Source: Gammaproteobacteria bacterium
GTDB taxonomy: Bacteria > Pseudomonadota > Gammaproteobacteria > SZUA-140
Reading direction: 5' to 3'
DNA length: 64,000 bases
Assembly (NCBI GenBank): GCA_016712635.1
Contig: JADJQS010000007.1
Coordinates: 124,001-188,000, forward strand
Shown: positions 56,747 to 64,000 of the stretch, piece after piece
Layout: the number at the start of each line of letters is the position of its first letter
Position numbering within the stretch: position 1 is the first letter of the stretch
Program-made: the position numbers and the translations under genes
The notes under the pieces: model-generated
Databases searched by the model: none
Seen by the model: only the letters and a program-made list of their open reading frames with translations
Told to the model about the DNA's origin: nothing

Positions 56747-57883
56747 TCAGGACTTGACCGTCGCCCCGGCGCCCTTGTAGGCACGCCACATCTGCAGCAC
56801 CACTGCGCCGATGCCCAACACCAGCAGCAGGAACACCGCGAAGCCGCCGACGAGCGGCAGGAATCCGATCAGCCACAGGATCAGCAGCGCCGCGATCAGC
56901 GACAGCAGGCGCTTGCTGTACCTGACGTCCTCGCCGTGGCGCAGCAGCCGCAGCAGTCGGTCGCCGACGAACAGCATGCCGGTGAGGAAGCCGGCGAGCA
57001 GCAGCAGGGCGTAAAACCCGAACAGCACCACGCCGAGCAGCAGGCCGGCCAGCGTCATCATCAGCAGGACGGCGACCGGCGGAATGGTGAACAGCGCCGC
57101 GAGGCCGAGCCCGAAACTCACGCCGGGCCGCGTCCCGAGCGCGCGCATGGCATCGAGCGCGAAGCGCGGAAAGATCAGATACAGCACGATGCCGGTGATG
57201 CCCAGTACGAAGTAGAACACCAGCGCGAATCCGCGTTCCCCGCCGCCGTCCCTGTCCGCGGATTCGTGCAGCGCATGGTGCGCGAACGCGCCGATCACCG
57301 CATCGGGTGCGATCGTCGCCTGGGTGGGCCCGTAGTAATCGAGTTTGCCCGCGATGCGGGCGCCCGGCAGCACCCTGAGCGTCTTCGCGTAGACGCGCAC
57401 GTCGCCGTCCACCGCGCCGGAGATGATGACCTCGTTGCCGGCCGCGCGCAGTTCCCCCGTGACGCCGCCGTCGACCTCGATCGTGCCGCCGGCCAGCCAG
57501 GCGCGTTCGCCGACCATCGCGTCCGGTGTCAGCCGGACGTGTCCGCCTGCCGCGATCGCATCGCCGAGGATGTGGCCGTCCAGGCGCACCCGGCCCCCGG
57601 CGACGCGCACGTCATCCTCGACATGCGCAGCGATCTCGACCTGTCCGCCCGCGGCCGCGACGTCGCCGCCGACGAAATTGTCGATCAGTACATGTCCGCC
57701 CGCCGCGATCACGTCGCCCGCGACCCGTGCGTTCACCGTCACGTCCTCGCCGGCGATATACACGTCTTCGTCGAAGTCGCCCGCCATGACCGTGCGCCTG
57801 TCGTCCGCGAGCGCGGCGGAGGACAGAAGCAGGGCGGATACGGCAAGCAGGAACCGGAGCGGGGTGCTGCGAACTGCATTCAT
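56747..57883 (-). CDS. Polymer-forming (bactofilin-like) repeat protein with membrane C-terminus
   Basis: A 378-residue protein: signal peptide (FLLAVSALLLSSAALA), then ~150 residues of short beta-helical repeats (VYIAGEDVTVNARVAGDVIA, AAGGQVEIAAHVEDDVRVAG, AGGHVRLTPDA), then about four to five helices (LVFYFVLGITGIVLYLIF; VAVLLMMTLAGLLLGVVLFG). The repeats resemble bactofilin/polymer-forming cytoskeletal modules but are exported. The role is unknown, possibly envelope organisation. ATG 57883 has GGAGG 8 bases upstream. Confidence 0.8.
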   Translation of the reverse strand: MNAVRSTPLRFLLAVSALLLSSAALADDRRTVMAGDFDEDVYIAGEDVTVNARVAGDVIAAGGHVLIDNFVGGDVAAAGGQVEIAAHVEDDVRVAGGRVRLDGHILGDAIAAGGHVRLTPDAMVGERAWLAGGTIEVDGGVTGELRAAGNEVIISGAVDGDVRVYAKTLRVLPGARIAGKLDYYGPTQATIAPDAVIGAFAHHALHESADRDGGGERGFALVFYFVLGITGIVLYLIFPRFALDAMRALGTRPGVSFGLGLAALFTIPPVAVLLMMTLAGLLLGVVLFGFYALLLLAGFLTGMLFVGDRLLRLLRHGEDVRYSKRLLSLIAALLILWLIGFLPLVGGFAVFLLLVLGIGAVVLQMWRAYKGAGATVKS

Positions 57884-58048
57884 CCGTGAACCTCCATGGG
57901 AAAATGTGCGGGGACGGGTTTCTGGATCCGGTCCCTTACCTGATGCATTGGCGGCGAAACGCGCCTGAAGCCGCCACAGCAGGATAGCAGGAAAAAAGCA
58001 CAGCGAGAAAGTTCCCGGAAGCTGGCAAGCCGTGTGCAAACAGGGAGA

Positions 58049-58097
58049 GGGGACAGGTTAATGGGCGGGAAGGGGACAGATTTATAAATCTGTCCCC
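58049..58097. repeat. REP-like palindrome
   Basis: GGGGACAGGTTAAT (58049) precedes a perfect 26-base palindrome GGGGACAGATTTATAAATCT...CCCC (58072-58097). Part of the gene-free 57884-58336 stretch, which holds this element, the one at 58155-58240 and nothing else recognisable. Confidence 0.85.
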
Positions 58098-58154
58098 ATG
58101 TAACCCGTTTCATTAAAACTTATCCCAAAATTGATTATGGGCGGAAATCGCAGG

Positions 58155-58240
58155 CGTCGTCCCCGCGAACGCGGGGACCCGGTGACTTTACGCCGTTGAA
58201 AATCAGAGACACTGGATTCCCGCTTTCGCGGGAATGACGA
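58155..58240. repeat. dRS3-like double hairpin repeat
   Basis: Two perfect dyads: GTCCCCGCGAACGCGGGGAC (58159-58178) and ATTCCCGCTTTCGCGGGAAT (58216-58235), joined by GACTTTACGCCGTTGAAAAT. The second has the ATTCCC-N8-GGGAAT form of Neisseria dRS3 and of similar dispersed repeats in many beta/gammaproteobacteria. No insertion-sequence gene is attached. Confidence 0.8.
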
Positions 58241-58336
58241 ATATATCTTTCATTGCACACATGCATTTCCAATTTTGAGATAGGTTCAGTCATACCCCAG
58301 GCCCCGCCGATCCCGGCAGTCTGCGTGCCCGCGCCG

Positions 58337-59359
58337 TTAATCCGCCCTGCGGGTGGACGCAAGGCGCGGGCTTATCTCCAGGTCGTCCGCCTGCTTCCGG
58401 CGCAGGATCAGCGCGGTGAAGAACGGCGCGCCTGCGAGCAGGTACCAGTAGTACAGGACGAAGCGCCACTCGAGCATCACCGCGACAGCAGTGGCGGGAT
58501 CGAGCCAGCGCGACATCAGCACGCCGAAGGCGAGCTCCACCGTGCCGCTGCCGCCCGGCAGCAGGCTGATCTGGCCGGCGGTGAGCGCGAGCATCTGCAC
58601 CAGGATCAGGGTCGACCAGGTCACGTCGGCACCGGCACCGACGGTCAGCACGAACAGCACGCTGTAGCGCAGCAGCCAGTGCGTCGCGCACAGCGCGTAC
58701 ACCGCGAGCAGGCGCCGCCGCGGCAGTGCGAGGATCAGGCGGATGCCGCGGCGGAAGCGCACGAAGGCGCGCGCCAGCCGCACGCGCCGGGCGTGCGCGA
58801 TGCGCAGCGCGCGCAGCAACCGCCTGGTCAGCAGCAGGGCGCGGCGGTATTTCCACAGCACCAGTCCCGCGAGTCCCAGCCCTCCGGCCAGCACCAGCGC
58901 GAGCAGGATGAGCTGGTGCTGCAATTGCACTGGCGCGTAGCCGCTGAGCAGCAGCACGGCGAGCAGCGGCAGCAGGGTGAGGAAGAACACCAGGTCGAGC
59001 AACTGGTCGATGGTGCACAGCGCGGCCGCCTGTGCGGCAGGCACGCCGCGCTGCGTCAACAGGTAGATGCAGGCGAGCGGTCCGCCGGCGCCGGCCGGCG
59101 TGGCGGCATAGGAGAACTCCGTCGCCATCACCAGCGGGAAGGCCTCGCGCTGCGTCAGGCTCTGGCCGAGTCCGCGCACCAGCAGGCGCAGCCGCGCGGC
59201 GTTCACCTGCCAGCCGAGCACGATCATCGCGAGCCCCGCGGCGAGCGGCCACAGGGGCAGTTGCGCCATGCGCGCGAAGGCCTCGAGGCCGCCGTAGGCG
59301 AAGGCGACCGCGAGGCCGGCGAGGACCGAGAAGACGATCAGCAGCGCGCGGACCTTCAT
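58337..59359 (-). CDS. Lysylphosphatidylglycerol synthase-type transmembrane protein (UPF0104)
   Basis: A 340-residue membrane protein with about eight helices and the LPG_synthase_TM motifs: NAARLRLLVRGLGQSLTQRE, TPAGAGGPLACIYLL, ISLLPGGSGTVELAFGVLMS. It lacks the soluble synthase domain, so it is of the flippase/AglD-like group linked to glycolipid handling. The start at 59359 overlaps the stop of the deacetylase gene as ATGA, which decides the start over an in-frame ATG at 59377. Third gene of a glycan cluster. Confidence 0.85.
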   Translation of the reverse strand: MKVRALLIVFSVLAGLAVAFAYGGLEAFARMAQLPLWPLAAGLAMIVLGWQVNAARLRLLVRGLGQSLTQREAFPLVMATEFSYAATPAGAGGPLACIYLLTQRGVPAAQAAALCTIDQLLDLVFFLTLLPLLAVLLLSGYAPVQLQHQLILLALVLAGGLGLAGLVLWKYRRALLLTRRLLRALRIAHARRVRLARAFVRFRRGIRLILALPRRRLLAVYALCATHWLLRYSVLFVLTVGAGADVTWSTLILVQMLALTAGQISLLPGGSGTVELAFGVLMSRWLDPATAVAVMLEWRFVLYYWYLLAGAPFFTALILRRKQADDLEISPRLASTRRAD

Positions 59360-60104
59360 GCCGCGAGCCGCAGCCACTCGCCCTTAGTGATGGCGCGCCG
59401 CGCAGGCAGCAGCGCGCGGACGGTCTGCAGCCAGAACGCGCGCACCTCGTCGTGGCGCATGTCGATCGGGTGCAGCCCGAGGCGGATCAGGCGCTGGTCC
59501 GCGCCCAGGCGCAGGCGCCGTTCGTTCCAGTGGCGCGAGACGCGGCGGCGCCACGCGCTGCGCGTGGACCACACCAGCGTGGGCGCGGCGAGCGGCCGCC
59601 ACTGCGGCAGGCGGACCAGCCCGCGGGGGTGCTGGTGTACTGGAACGGGAAGCGGTCGAGCGCCGTGCGCGCCGCGTGGTTCATCAGCCAGGCCGGCGCG
59701 ACGAAGCCGGCCACCGGCCAGCCGAGATCCGAGAAAAGCGCGAGGCCGCGCCCGAGCCGGCGGCTCGCCTCCTCCAGGTCCAGCGCGGCGAATTCGCCCT
59801 CGCGCGTGTACACGCGGCGGCGGATGAGATCCAGCGGGTCGAGGCGCAGCGGCCGGTCGTCGCTGTGGAAATACCCGTGCAGGGCCACCTCGTCGCCGCG
59901 TGCGAGCCGCGCCTCGATCGCCGCGCGGAAGCGGTGATGCCCGGTCAGCGCGCCGCCGTGGTGATAGTCCGGCACCACCAGCAGGGTGAGCGGGATGTTA
60001 CCGATCGCGTCAAGCGCGGCGATGAAGGGTTCGAACAGCGGCCAGGTCTGCGGCGCGACGTCGTGCAGCACGACGGCCATTGCCTTGCCGGCGTCAGCGG
60101 GCAT
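59356..60104 (-). pseudogene. Polysaccharide deacetylase (DUF2334-like), frameshifted
   Basis: The first ~160 residues are a NodB/DUF2334-type deacetylase: MAVVLHDVAPQTW (metal Asp), VVPDYHHGG, GHHRFRAAI, EVALHGYFHSD (His-x3-His) and GWPVAGFVAPAWLMN. At FQYTSTPAG (about 59620) the frame breaks; the sensible continuation LVRLPQWRPLAAPTLVWSTR and on to ...GEWLRLAA ends at 59356 in another frame. One missing base in the GCGGGCTGG area explains it. The restored stop overlaps the next gene's start as ATGA, so the gene was intact recently or the base is a sequencing error. Confidence 0.85.
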
Positions 60105-61224
60105 AGTGCGCCGGGGCCAGCGCCCGCGGGGCGCCGCTCCTGATCAGGCCGGCGTAGCGGGCGAGCAACTGGCGGAACACGCAGTCCCAGCTCCAGTGCG
60201 CCTCGATGCGCGCCCGCGCCAGGCGGCCCATCGCGGCGAGGTCGAGCGCGGACAGGTACTCGACAGCCTCGGCGAGGGCGGGTGCGTCGGCCCGCTGCGC
60301 CAGCAGGCCGGTGCCCGGCGCGACGAGCTCGGCGACCGCGCCGGCGTTGACGCCGATCACCGGCAGTCCGCTCGCCATTGCCTCCAGCACCACCAGCCCG
60401 AAAGTCTCCTGCGCGCCGGCGTGGATGAACGCGTCCGCGCTCGCGAGCCAGCGCGACAGCGCCGCGCCGTCGTGGTAGCGCGGGCAGACCGTGACATTCG
60501 CGGGGATGTCCCGCACCGGCATCCCGGGACCGATCAGCAGCAGGTGATAGTGCGGCCCGAGGCGCTGCAGGGTCTCCAGCAGCACGGGGATGTTCTTCTC
60601 GCGCGCGCCGCGCCCGGCGAAGACCAGCAGCCGGGTACGGCCGGACAGCCCCAGTTCACGGCGCAGGCCCGCGTCGCGTTTGGCCGGATGGAACAGCGTG
60701 GTATCGACGCCGAGCGGCTGCACCGCGACGCGGGGCACGCCGAGGGATTCCAGGTAGTCTGCCATCACGCGGCTCGGGGCGAGGGTGAGGTCGAAGCGCG
60801 CATAGAGCCGGCGCACGTACGCCGCCGCCAGCCCGCCCCACGCGTCACCGAAGCGCGCGCCGACCAGCCGCGGCAGGTCGGAGTGATAGAAGCCGACCAC
60901 CGGCACGCCGAGCCGGTCGCCCGCCGCCAGCGCCGCCCATGCGAGGCGGTAGGGATCGCCGGCCTCGATCACATCGGGGCGCAGCCGTTCCAGGCGCCGG
61001 CGCCACGCGCCGGTGCGCAGCGGGCAGCGGTAGCCGTTTCCGTAGGGGATGGGCGGCGCCGCCACCGTGTGGATACCGTCCGCCTCTCCGTCCGCCGCGC
61101 CCGGCACCACGATGCTGTGGCGCACGCCCGGCATGGCCGTAAGCGCGCGGTGTTTCGCCGTGAGATAGGTCCGCACCCCGCCGCTCTGCGGGGCGTAGAA
61201 CATGGTGATGTCCGTTATGTGCAT
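60094..61224 (-). CDS. GT4-family glycosyltransferase
   Basis: A 376-residue GT-B enzyme: FYAPQSGGVRTYL start, VGFYHSDLPRLV, SRVMADYLESLGVPRVAV, LLVFAGRGAREKN and the EX7E-type donor motif HAGAQETFGLVVLEAMASGLPVI. Similar to bacterial alpha-mannosyl/glucosyltransferases acting on lipids. It overlaps the deacetylase start by 11 bases, so the three genes form an operon likely to make or modify a glycolipid; the exact sugar is unknown. Confidence 0.88.
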   Translation of the reverse strand: MHITDITMFYAPQSGGVRTYLTAKHRALTAMPGVRHSIVVPGAADGEADGIHTVAAPPIPYGNGYRCPLRTGAWRRRLERLRPDVIEAGDPYRLAWAALAAGDRLGVPVVGFYHSDLPRLVGARFGDAWGGLAAAYVRRLYARFDLTLAPSRVMADYLESLGVPRVAVQPLGVDTTLFHPAKRDAGLRRELGLSGRTRLLVFAGRGAREKNIPVLLETLQRLGPHYHLLLIGPGMPVRDIPANVTVCPRYHDGAALSRWLASADAFIHAGAQETFGLVVLEAMASGLPVIGVNAGAVAELVAPGTGLLAQRADAPALAEAVEYLSALDLAAMGRLARARIEAHWSWDCVFRQLLARYAGLIRSGAPRALAPAHYAR

Positions 61225-61425
61225 CGGGGCGCCATCCTTTGCCCGGGGCGGGCGGAAGTCCTGATCGAAGTCCTACTGGATTGGATGGCGCGGCGCGGGA
61301 ATCGTTCGGCGCCCGGGCGGCAGAGTGTCGGAACAAAAATGCTAATCAACAAGGCAACATCCGGCATTTATTTCAACGCCGACAGAATATTTGCAAATTC
61401 TTACAAATCGGTTACACCCCAATCC

Positions 61426-61555
61426 GGGACAGATTTATTTATCCTGACCGTCAATCCAACGACGTTGGGGACAGATTTATTTTCCTGCGACAGTTCGGGG
61501 ACAGATTTGCAAATCTGTCCCCGTTTTCCAAGGGGACGGACTTAAGTCCGTCCCC
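61426..61555. repeat. Cluster of four REP-like units
   Basis: Units: GGGACAGATTTATTTAT (61426), GGGGACAGATTTATTTTCC (61467), the palindrome GGGGACAGATTTGCAAATCT...CCCC (61497-61522) and GGGGACGGACTTAAGTCCGT...CCC (61532-61555). They fill much of the gene-free 61225-61640 interval; the rest (61225-61425) shows only AT-rich, promoter-like DNA. Confidence 0.85.
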
Positions 61556-61640
61556 GATTGCGTCTGATCACGACAGTCCGCCCCCGATCGCGAAGCAATG
61601 CGTTATCATGAGCCCTTTGAGCCGGCACAGAGGGGTATCC

Positions 61641-62450
61641 ATGAGCAATAAAGGCAACCAGCCCGACTGGGACAAGATCGCGGAGAAGTTCGACGTCTTC
61701 CTGCCGCAGATCGCCCCGGTGGGGGAGGTGTTGCTGCGGGCGCTGGCGGTCGCGCCGGGTGACAAGGTGCTCGACCTCGCCTCCGGCACCGGCGAGCCGG
61801 CGCTGACGCTGGCGCGGCGCCAGCCCCACGCCGTCATCACCGGCATCGACGCCGCCGAGGGCATGGTGCGGGTCGCGCAGAAGAAGGTCGCGGCGGAGCG
61901 CCTGCCGAACATCAGCTTCCGGACCATGCCGGCCGAGCGCCTCGACTTCGCCGACGCCAGTTTCGACAAGGCGCTGTGCCGTTTCGGCGTGATGCTGTTC
62001 GAGGATCCGCTCAAGGGCTGCCGCGAGATCCACCGTGTGCTGAAGCCCGGCGGCGCCTTCGCCTTCGCCGTGTGGGGCACGCCGGAGTCCATGACCACCA
62101 TGAGCTGGGCTGCGCGGGCGTTCAAGGGCCGCGTGCCCGAGGAGCACCAGCCGCCGCTCGAAAAGGTCACCTCTCTGGGCCGGCCCGGCGTGCTCGACGG
62201 GATGCTGAAATCCGCCGGCTTCGCGCAATTCAGCGTCACGCCGCACCGCTTTGATTACCAGTATGAATCCTTCGAGGCCTACTGGAGTGCCATGGAGGCC
62301 TCCGAGATCCTCAGGCAGCAGTTCAACGCCATGCCCGTCGCCGAGCAGGCCAGCGTCCGCGACGAGATCGCCCGCTTCGCGCGCGACTTCCAGACCGACC
62401 ACGGCCTGGTCATCCCGCACGAATTCCTGCTGGCGGTGGGACACAAATAG
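61641..62450 (+). CDS. Class I SAM-dependent methyltransferase
   Basis: A 269-residue Rossmann methyltransferase: motif I VLDLASGTGEPALTLA, acidic post-I ITGIDAAEGMV, AERLDFADASFDKALCRFGV and CREIHRVLKPGGAFAFAVWG. It resembles UbiE-like enzymes but the substrate is unknown. ATG 61641 follows AGAGGGG; the frame is open upstream through repeats but that is not coding-like. Confidence 0.87.
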   Translation: MSNKGNQPDWDKIAEKFDVFLPQIAPVGEVLLRALAVAPGDKVLDLASGTGEPALTLARRQPHAVITGIDAAEGMVRVAQKKVAAERLPNISFRTMPAERLDFADASFDKALCRFGVMLFEDPLKGCREIHRVLKPGGAFAFAVWGTPESMTTMSWAARAFKGRVPEEHQPPLEKVTSLGRPGVLDGMLKSAGFAQFSVTPHRFDYQYESFEAYWSAMEASEILRQQFNAMPVAEQASVRDEIARFARDFQTDHGLVIPHEFLLAVGHK

Positions 62451-62480
62451 TCCCATTCGGCGATATACTTTTGTCTTATC

Positions 62481-62564
62481 GGGGACAGATTTATTTATTC
62501 AGAGGGGATGGGGACGGATTTAAATCCGTCCCCCCCTGTTTATGGAATAAATAAATCTGTCCCC
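62481..62564. repeat. REP-like composite palindrome
   Basis: GGGGACAGATTTATTTATTC (62481-62500) and its exact reverse complement (62545-62564) flank GGGGACGGATTTAAATCCGT...CCCC (62510-62533). Same design as the element at 55464, between two methyltransferase genes. Confidence 0.88.
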
Positions 62565-62600
62565 AAATGGCAGCCTGGCTAATTAAAGAGGGGAATATCG

Positions 62601-63419
62601 ATGACTGACAGAATCGTTCGTGCCACGACCCACCTCGCCGTCGCGCTGTCGCTACTCTGCGCCGCGCCGGCCTTTGCCGCCGACACGGCCCTGGAAAGCA
62701 TCCTTACGGGAGAGCACCGCTCGGAGGCGAACAAGGCGCGCGACCAATACCGCCATCCGATCGAGACACTGACCTTTTTCGGCCTCCGGGACGACATGAC
62801 CGTGGTCGAGGTCTTCCCCGGCGGCGGCTGGTACACCGAGATCCTCGCGCCCTACCTGAGGGACAAGGGCATCTATTACGCGGCCGGATTCGATCCCGAC
62901 TCCAGCGCGAACTTCGCCCGCCGCGCGGCCAAGTCCTTCAAGGACAAGATGGATGCCGACCCCGGCCTCTACGGCAAGGTGAAGACTACTGTGCTCGCGC
63001 CGCCGGACAAGACCGCCATCGCACCGCCCGGTTCGGCGGACATGGTGCTGACGTTTCGCAATATCCACAACTGGATGGCCGCCGGCACCGCCGACCAGAT
63101 CTTCGCCGCCATGTTCTCGGCGCTGAAACCGGGCGGCGTGCTCGGCGTGGTCGAGCATCGCGGCAATCCCGCGGTGCCGCAGGATCCGAAGGCGAAATCC
63201 GGCTACGTCAACCAGGAACACGCGATCAGGCTGGCGGAGAAGGCCGGCTTCAAATTCGTCGAGGGCAGCGAGATCAACGCCAATCCCCGGGACACCAAGG
63301 ATCACCCGAAGGGCGTCTGGACCCTGCCGCCGACCTTTGCCCTGGAGGACGAGGACCGCGCGAAGTACCTCGCCATCGGCGAGAGCGACCGCTTCACGCT
63401 GAAGTTCGTCAAACCCTGA
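62601..63419 (+). CDS. Exported methyltransferase-like protein (COG4798 type)
   Basis: A 272-residue protein with a signal peptide (LAVALSLLCAAPAFAADTA) and a SAM-methyltransferase fold: HPIETLTFFGLRDDMTVVEV, FPGGGWYTEILAPYL, and MFSALKPGGVLGVVEHRG. The family of predicted periplasmic methyltransferases is widespread but uncharacterised; the exported location is odd because SAM is cytoplasmic, so it may not be an active methyltransferase. Flanked by REP-like repeats on both sides. Confidence 0.85.
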   Translation: MTDRIVRATTHLAVALSLLCAAPAFAADTALESILTGEHRSEANKARDQYRHPIETLTFFGLRDDMTVVEVFPGGGWYTEILAPYLRDKGIYYAAGFDPDSSANFARRAAKSFKDKMDADPGLYGKVKTTVLAPPDKTAIAPPGSADMVLTFRNIHNWMAAGTADQIFAAMFSALKPGGVLGVVEHRGNPAVPQDPKAKSGYVNQEHAIRLAEKAGFKFVEGSEINANPRDTKDHPKGVWTLPPTFALEDEDRAKYLAIGESDRFTLKFVKP

Positions 63420-63439
63420 AGCGCCAAAATCCCGCTGTC

Positions 63440-63537
63440 GGGGACAGATTTATTTATTAGATTACTGCTGGCTGATTGGGGACGGATTTAAATCCGTCCC
63501 CGAAGTATCATCGGGCACGGACTCAAGACCGTCCCCG
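63440..63537. repeat. REP-like composite repeat
   Basis: GGGGACAGATTTATTTATTA (63440) is followed by the palindrome GGGGACGGATTTAAATCCGT...CCCC (63478-63501) and the diverged CGGGCACGGACTCAAGACCG...CCCC (to 63537). It separates two convergent genes. Confidence 0.85.
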
Positions 63538-63561
63538 GTCTCTGATGCTGTCCACGCAGAT

Positions 63562-64000
63562 TTACTCCGGCTTTGACATCGAGTCGATGAACTTGTCCGC
63601 CTCGGCGATCGACGTGTTCATGTCGCGGATCAGCGCCGAGATGTCCTTCTCGATGCTCATCTTCTGATTGCGCAGCGAGGCGATCGCGCTGGCGTTGAGG
63701 TTGTGCTTCAGGAACAGCACGCGGTCCTGGAAGGCGTTCAGCACCGGCTGGATCTTCTTCTCCGCCGCATCCATCGCCGCGACCAGCTTCTTGTAGGACG
63801 CCTGCGTACTCTTTAACTGCTGCGCGCTCGCGCGCTTCAGGTTCGGGTCGGTGTACTTGCCGAGTTCCTCGTTCCATTCCGCGAACAGGCTGTCCGCCAC
63901 ATCCTTGACGTCGACGATGCGCGACTTGACGTCCTCCGCGCGGGCGAGGCTGGCATCGTCTTCATCCTTCAGGATGTTGTACTGCTCCTCCAGATCGCCG
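63562..64000 (-). CDS. DUF2959 family protein, C-terminal part (5' end outside window)
   Basis: The minus-strand frame is open to the right edge, so the gene is truncated at its 5' end. The visible ~145 residues are highly helical (EEQYNILKDEDDASLARAED, VADSLFAEWNEELGKYTDPN, VLNAFQDRVLFLKHNLNASA) and match the C-terminal half of DUF2959, a coiled-coil lipoprotein-like family. Function unknown. Confidence 0.85.
   Translation of the reverse strand, partial: GDLEEQYNILKDEDDASLARAEDVKSRIVDVKDVADSLFAEWNEELGKYTDPNLKRASAQQLKSTQASYKKLVAAMDAAEKKIQPVLNAFQDRVLFLKHNLNASAIASLRNQKMSIEKDISALIRDMNTSIAEADKFIDSMSKPE

Noticed and set aside
55464..63537. CRISPR array from recurring GGGGACAGATTT units
   Set aside because: Units are palindromic, irregularly spaced over kilobases and between genes, with no regular spacers or cas genes.

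Overview
The window is a GC-rich stretch of a gammaproteobacterial chromosome, most likely from a sulfur-oxidising, respiratory member of the Chromatiales/Acidiferrobacterales type. The evidence is a type I sulfide:quinone oxidoreductase (SQR) of the Acidithiobacillus kind, cytochrome bd oxidase, a complete SUF pathway, a two-subunit bacterioferritin, and gammaproteobacterial families such as LpoB, MtfA and DUF2959. No rRNA, tRNA, CRISPR array, prophage or transposase gene was seen. Both ends cut genes: an imelysin at the left and a DUF2959 gene at the right.

Layout. 0-9.5 kb is metal handling: imelysin/DUF1513, a bacterioferritin pair and Bfd facing each other across Fur-like boxes, the Fe(III) ABC transporter fbpAB, MtfA, a DUF2845 protein and molybdate modBC (modB is frameshifted). 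9.6-15.8 kb is sufBCDS-sufU-sufT plus a Rieske ferredoxin behind an IscR type 1-like site. 15.9-22 kb is the most interesting block. A sigma-54 activator with the three-cysteine sensor of FisR diverges from a cydP-cydA-cydB-cydX-sqr operon that has a near-consensus sigma-54 promoter. This looks like a sulfane-sulfur-controlled module linking sulfide oxidation to a sulfide-tolerant quinol oxidase.

22-34.5 kb holds a beta-CASP nuclease, an MscS channel, a DUF481 barrel, two unknown genes, a Sel1 protein, an unknown secreted protein, the helicase Lhr (split by a likely one-base frameshift) and TudS-DUF1722. 34.5-40 kb is a four-lipoprotein cluster including LpoB, then a DUF4382 lipoprotein. 40-48 kb contains a DMT exporter behind an attenuator-like hairpin, YdcH, ArfB, CspA, CopCD, TypA/BipA and an MFS transporter. 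48-64 kb contains a SET methyltransferase, polyphosphate:AMP phosphotransferase, a second MscS-type channel, a lone modA, a GH17-GT2 glucan synthase-like protein, a frameshifted MgtE, a bactofilin-like membrane protein, a three-gene glycolipid cluster and two methyltransferases. This last part is dotted with GGGGACAGATTT...AAATCTGTCCCC REP-like palindromes.

Quality note: modB, lhr, the mgtE-like gene (twice) and the polysaccharide deacetylase are broken by single-base indels, some of them at short C/G runs, and an mscS gene appears to have lost its stop. Either the assembly carries indel errors or these genes are decaying; the pattern suggests the former.
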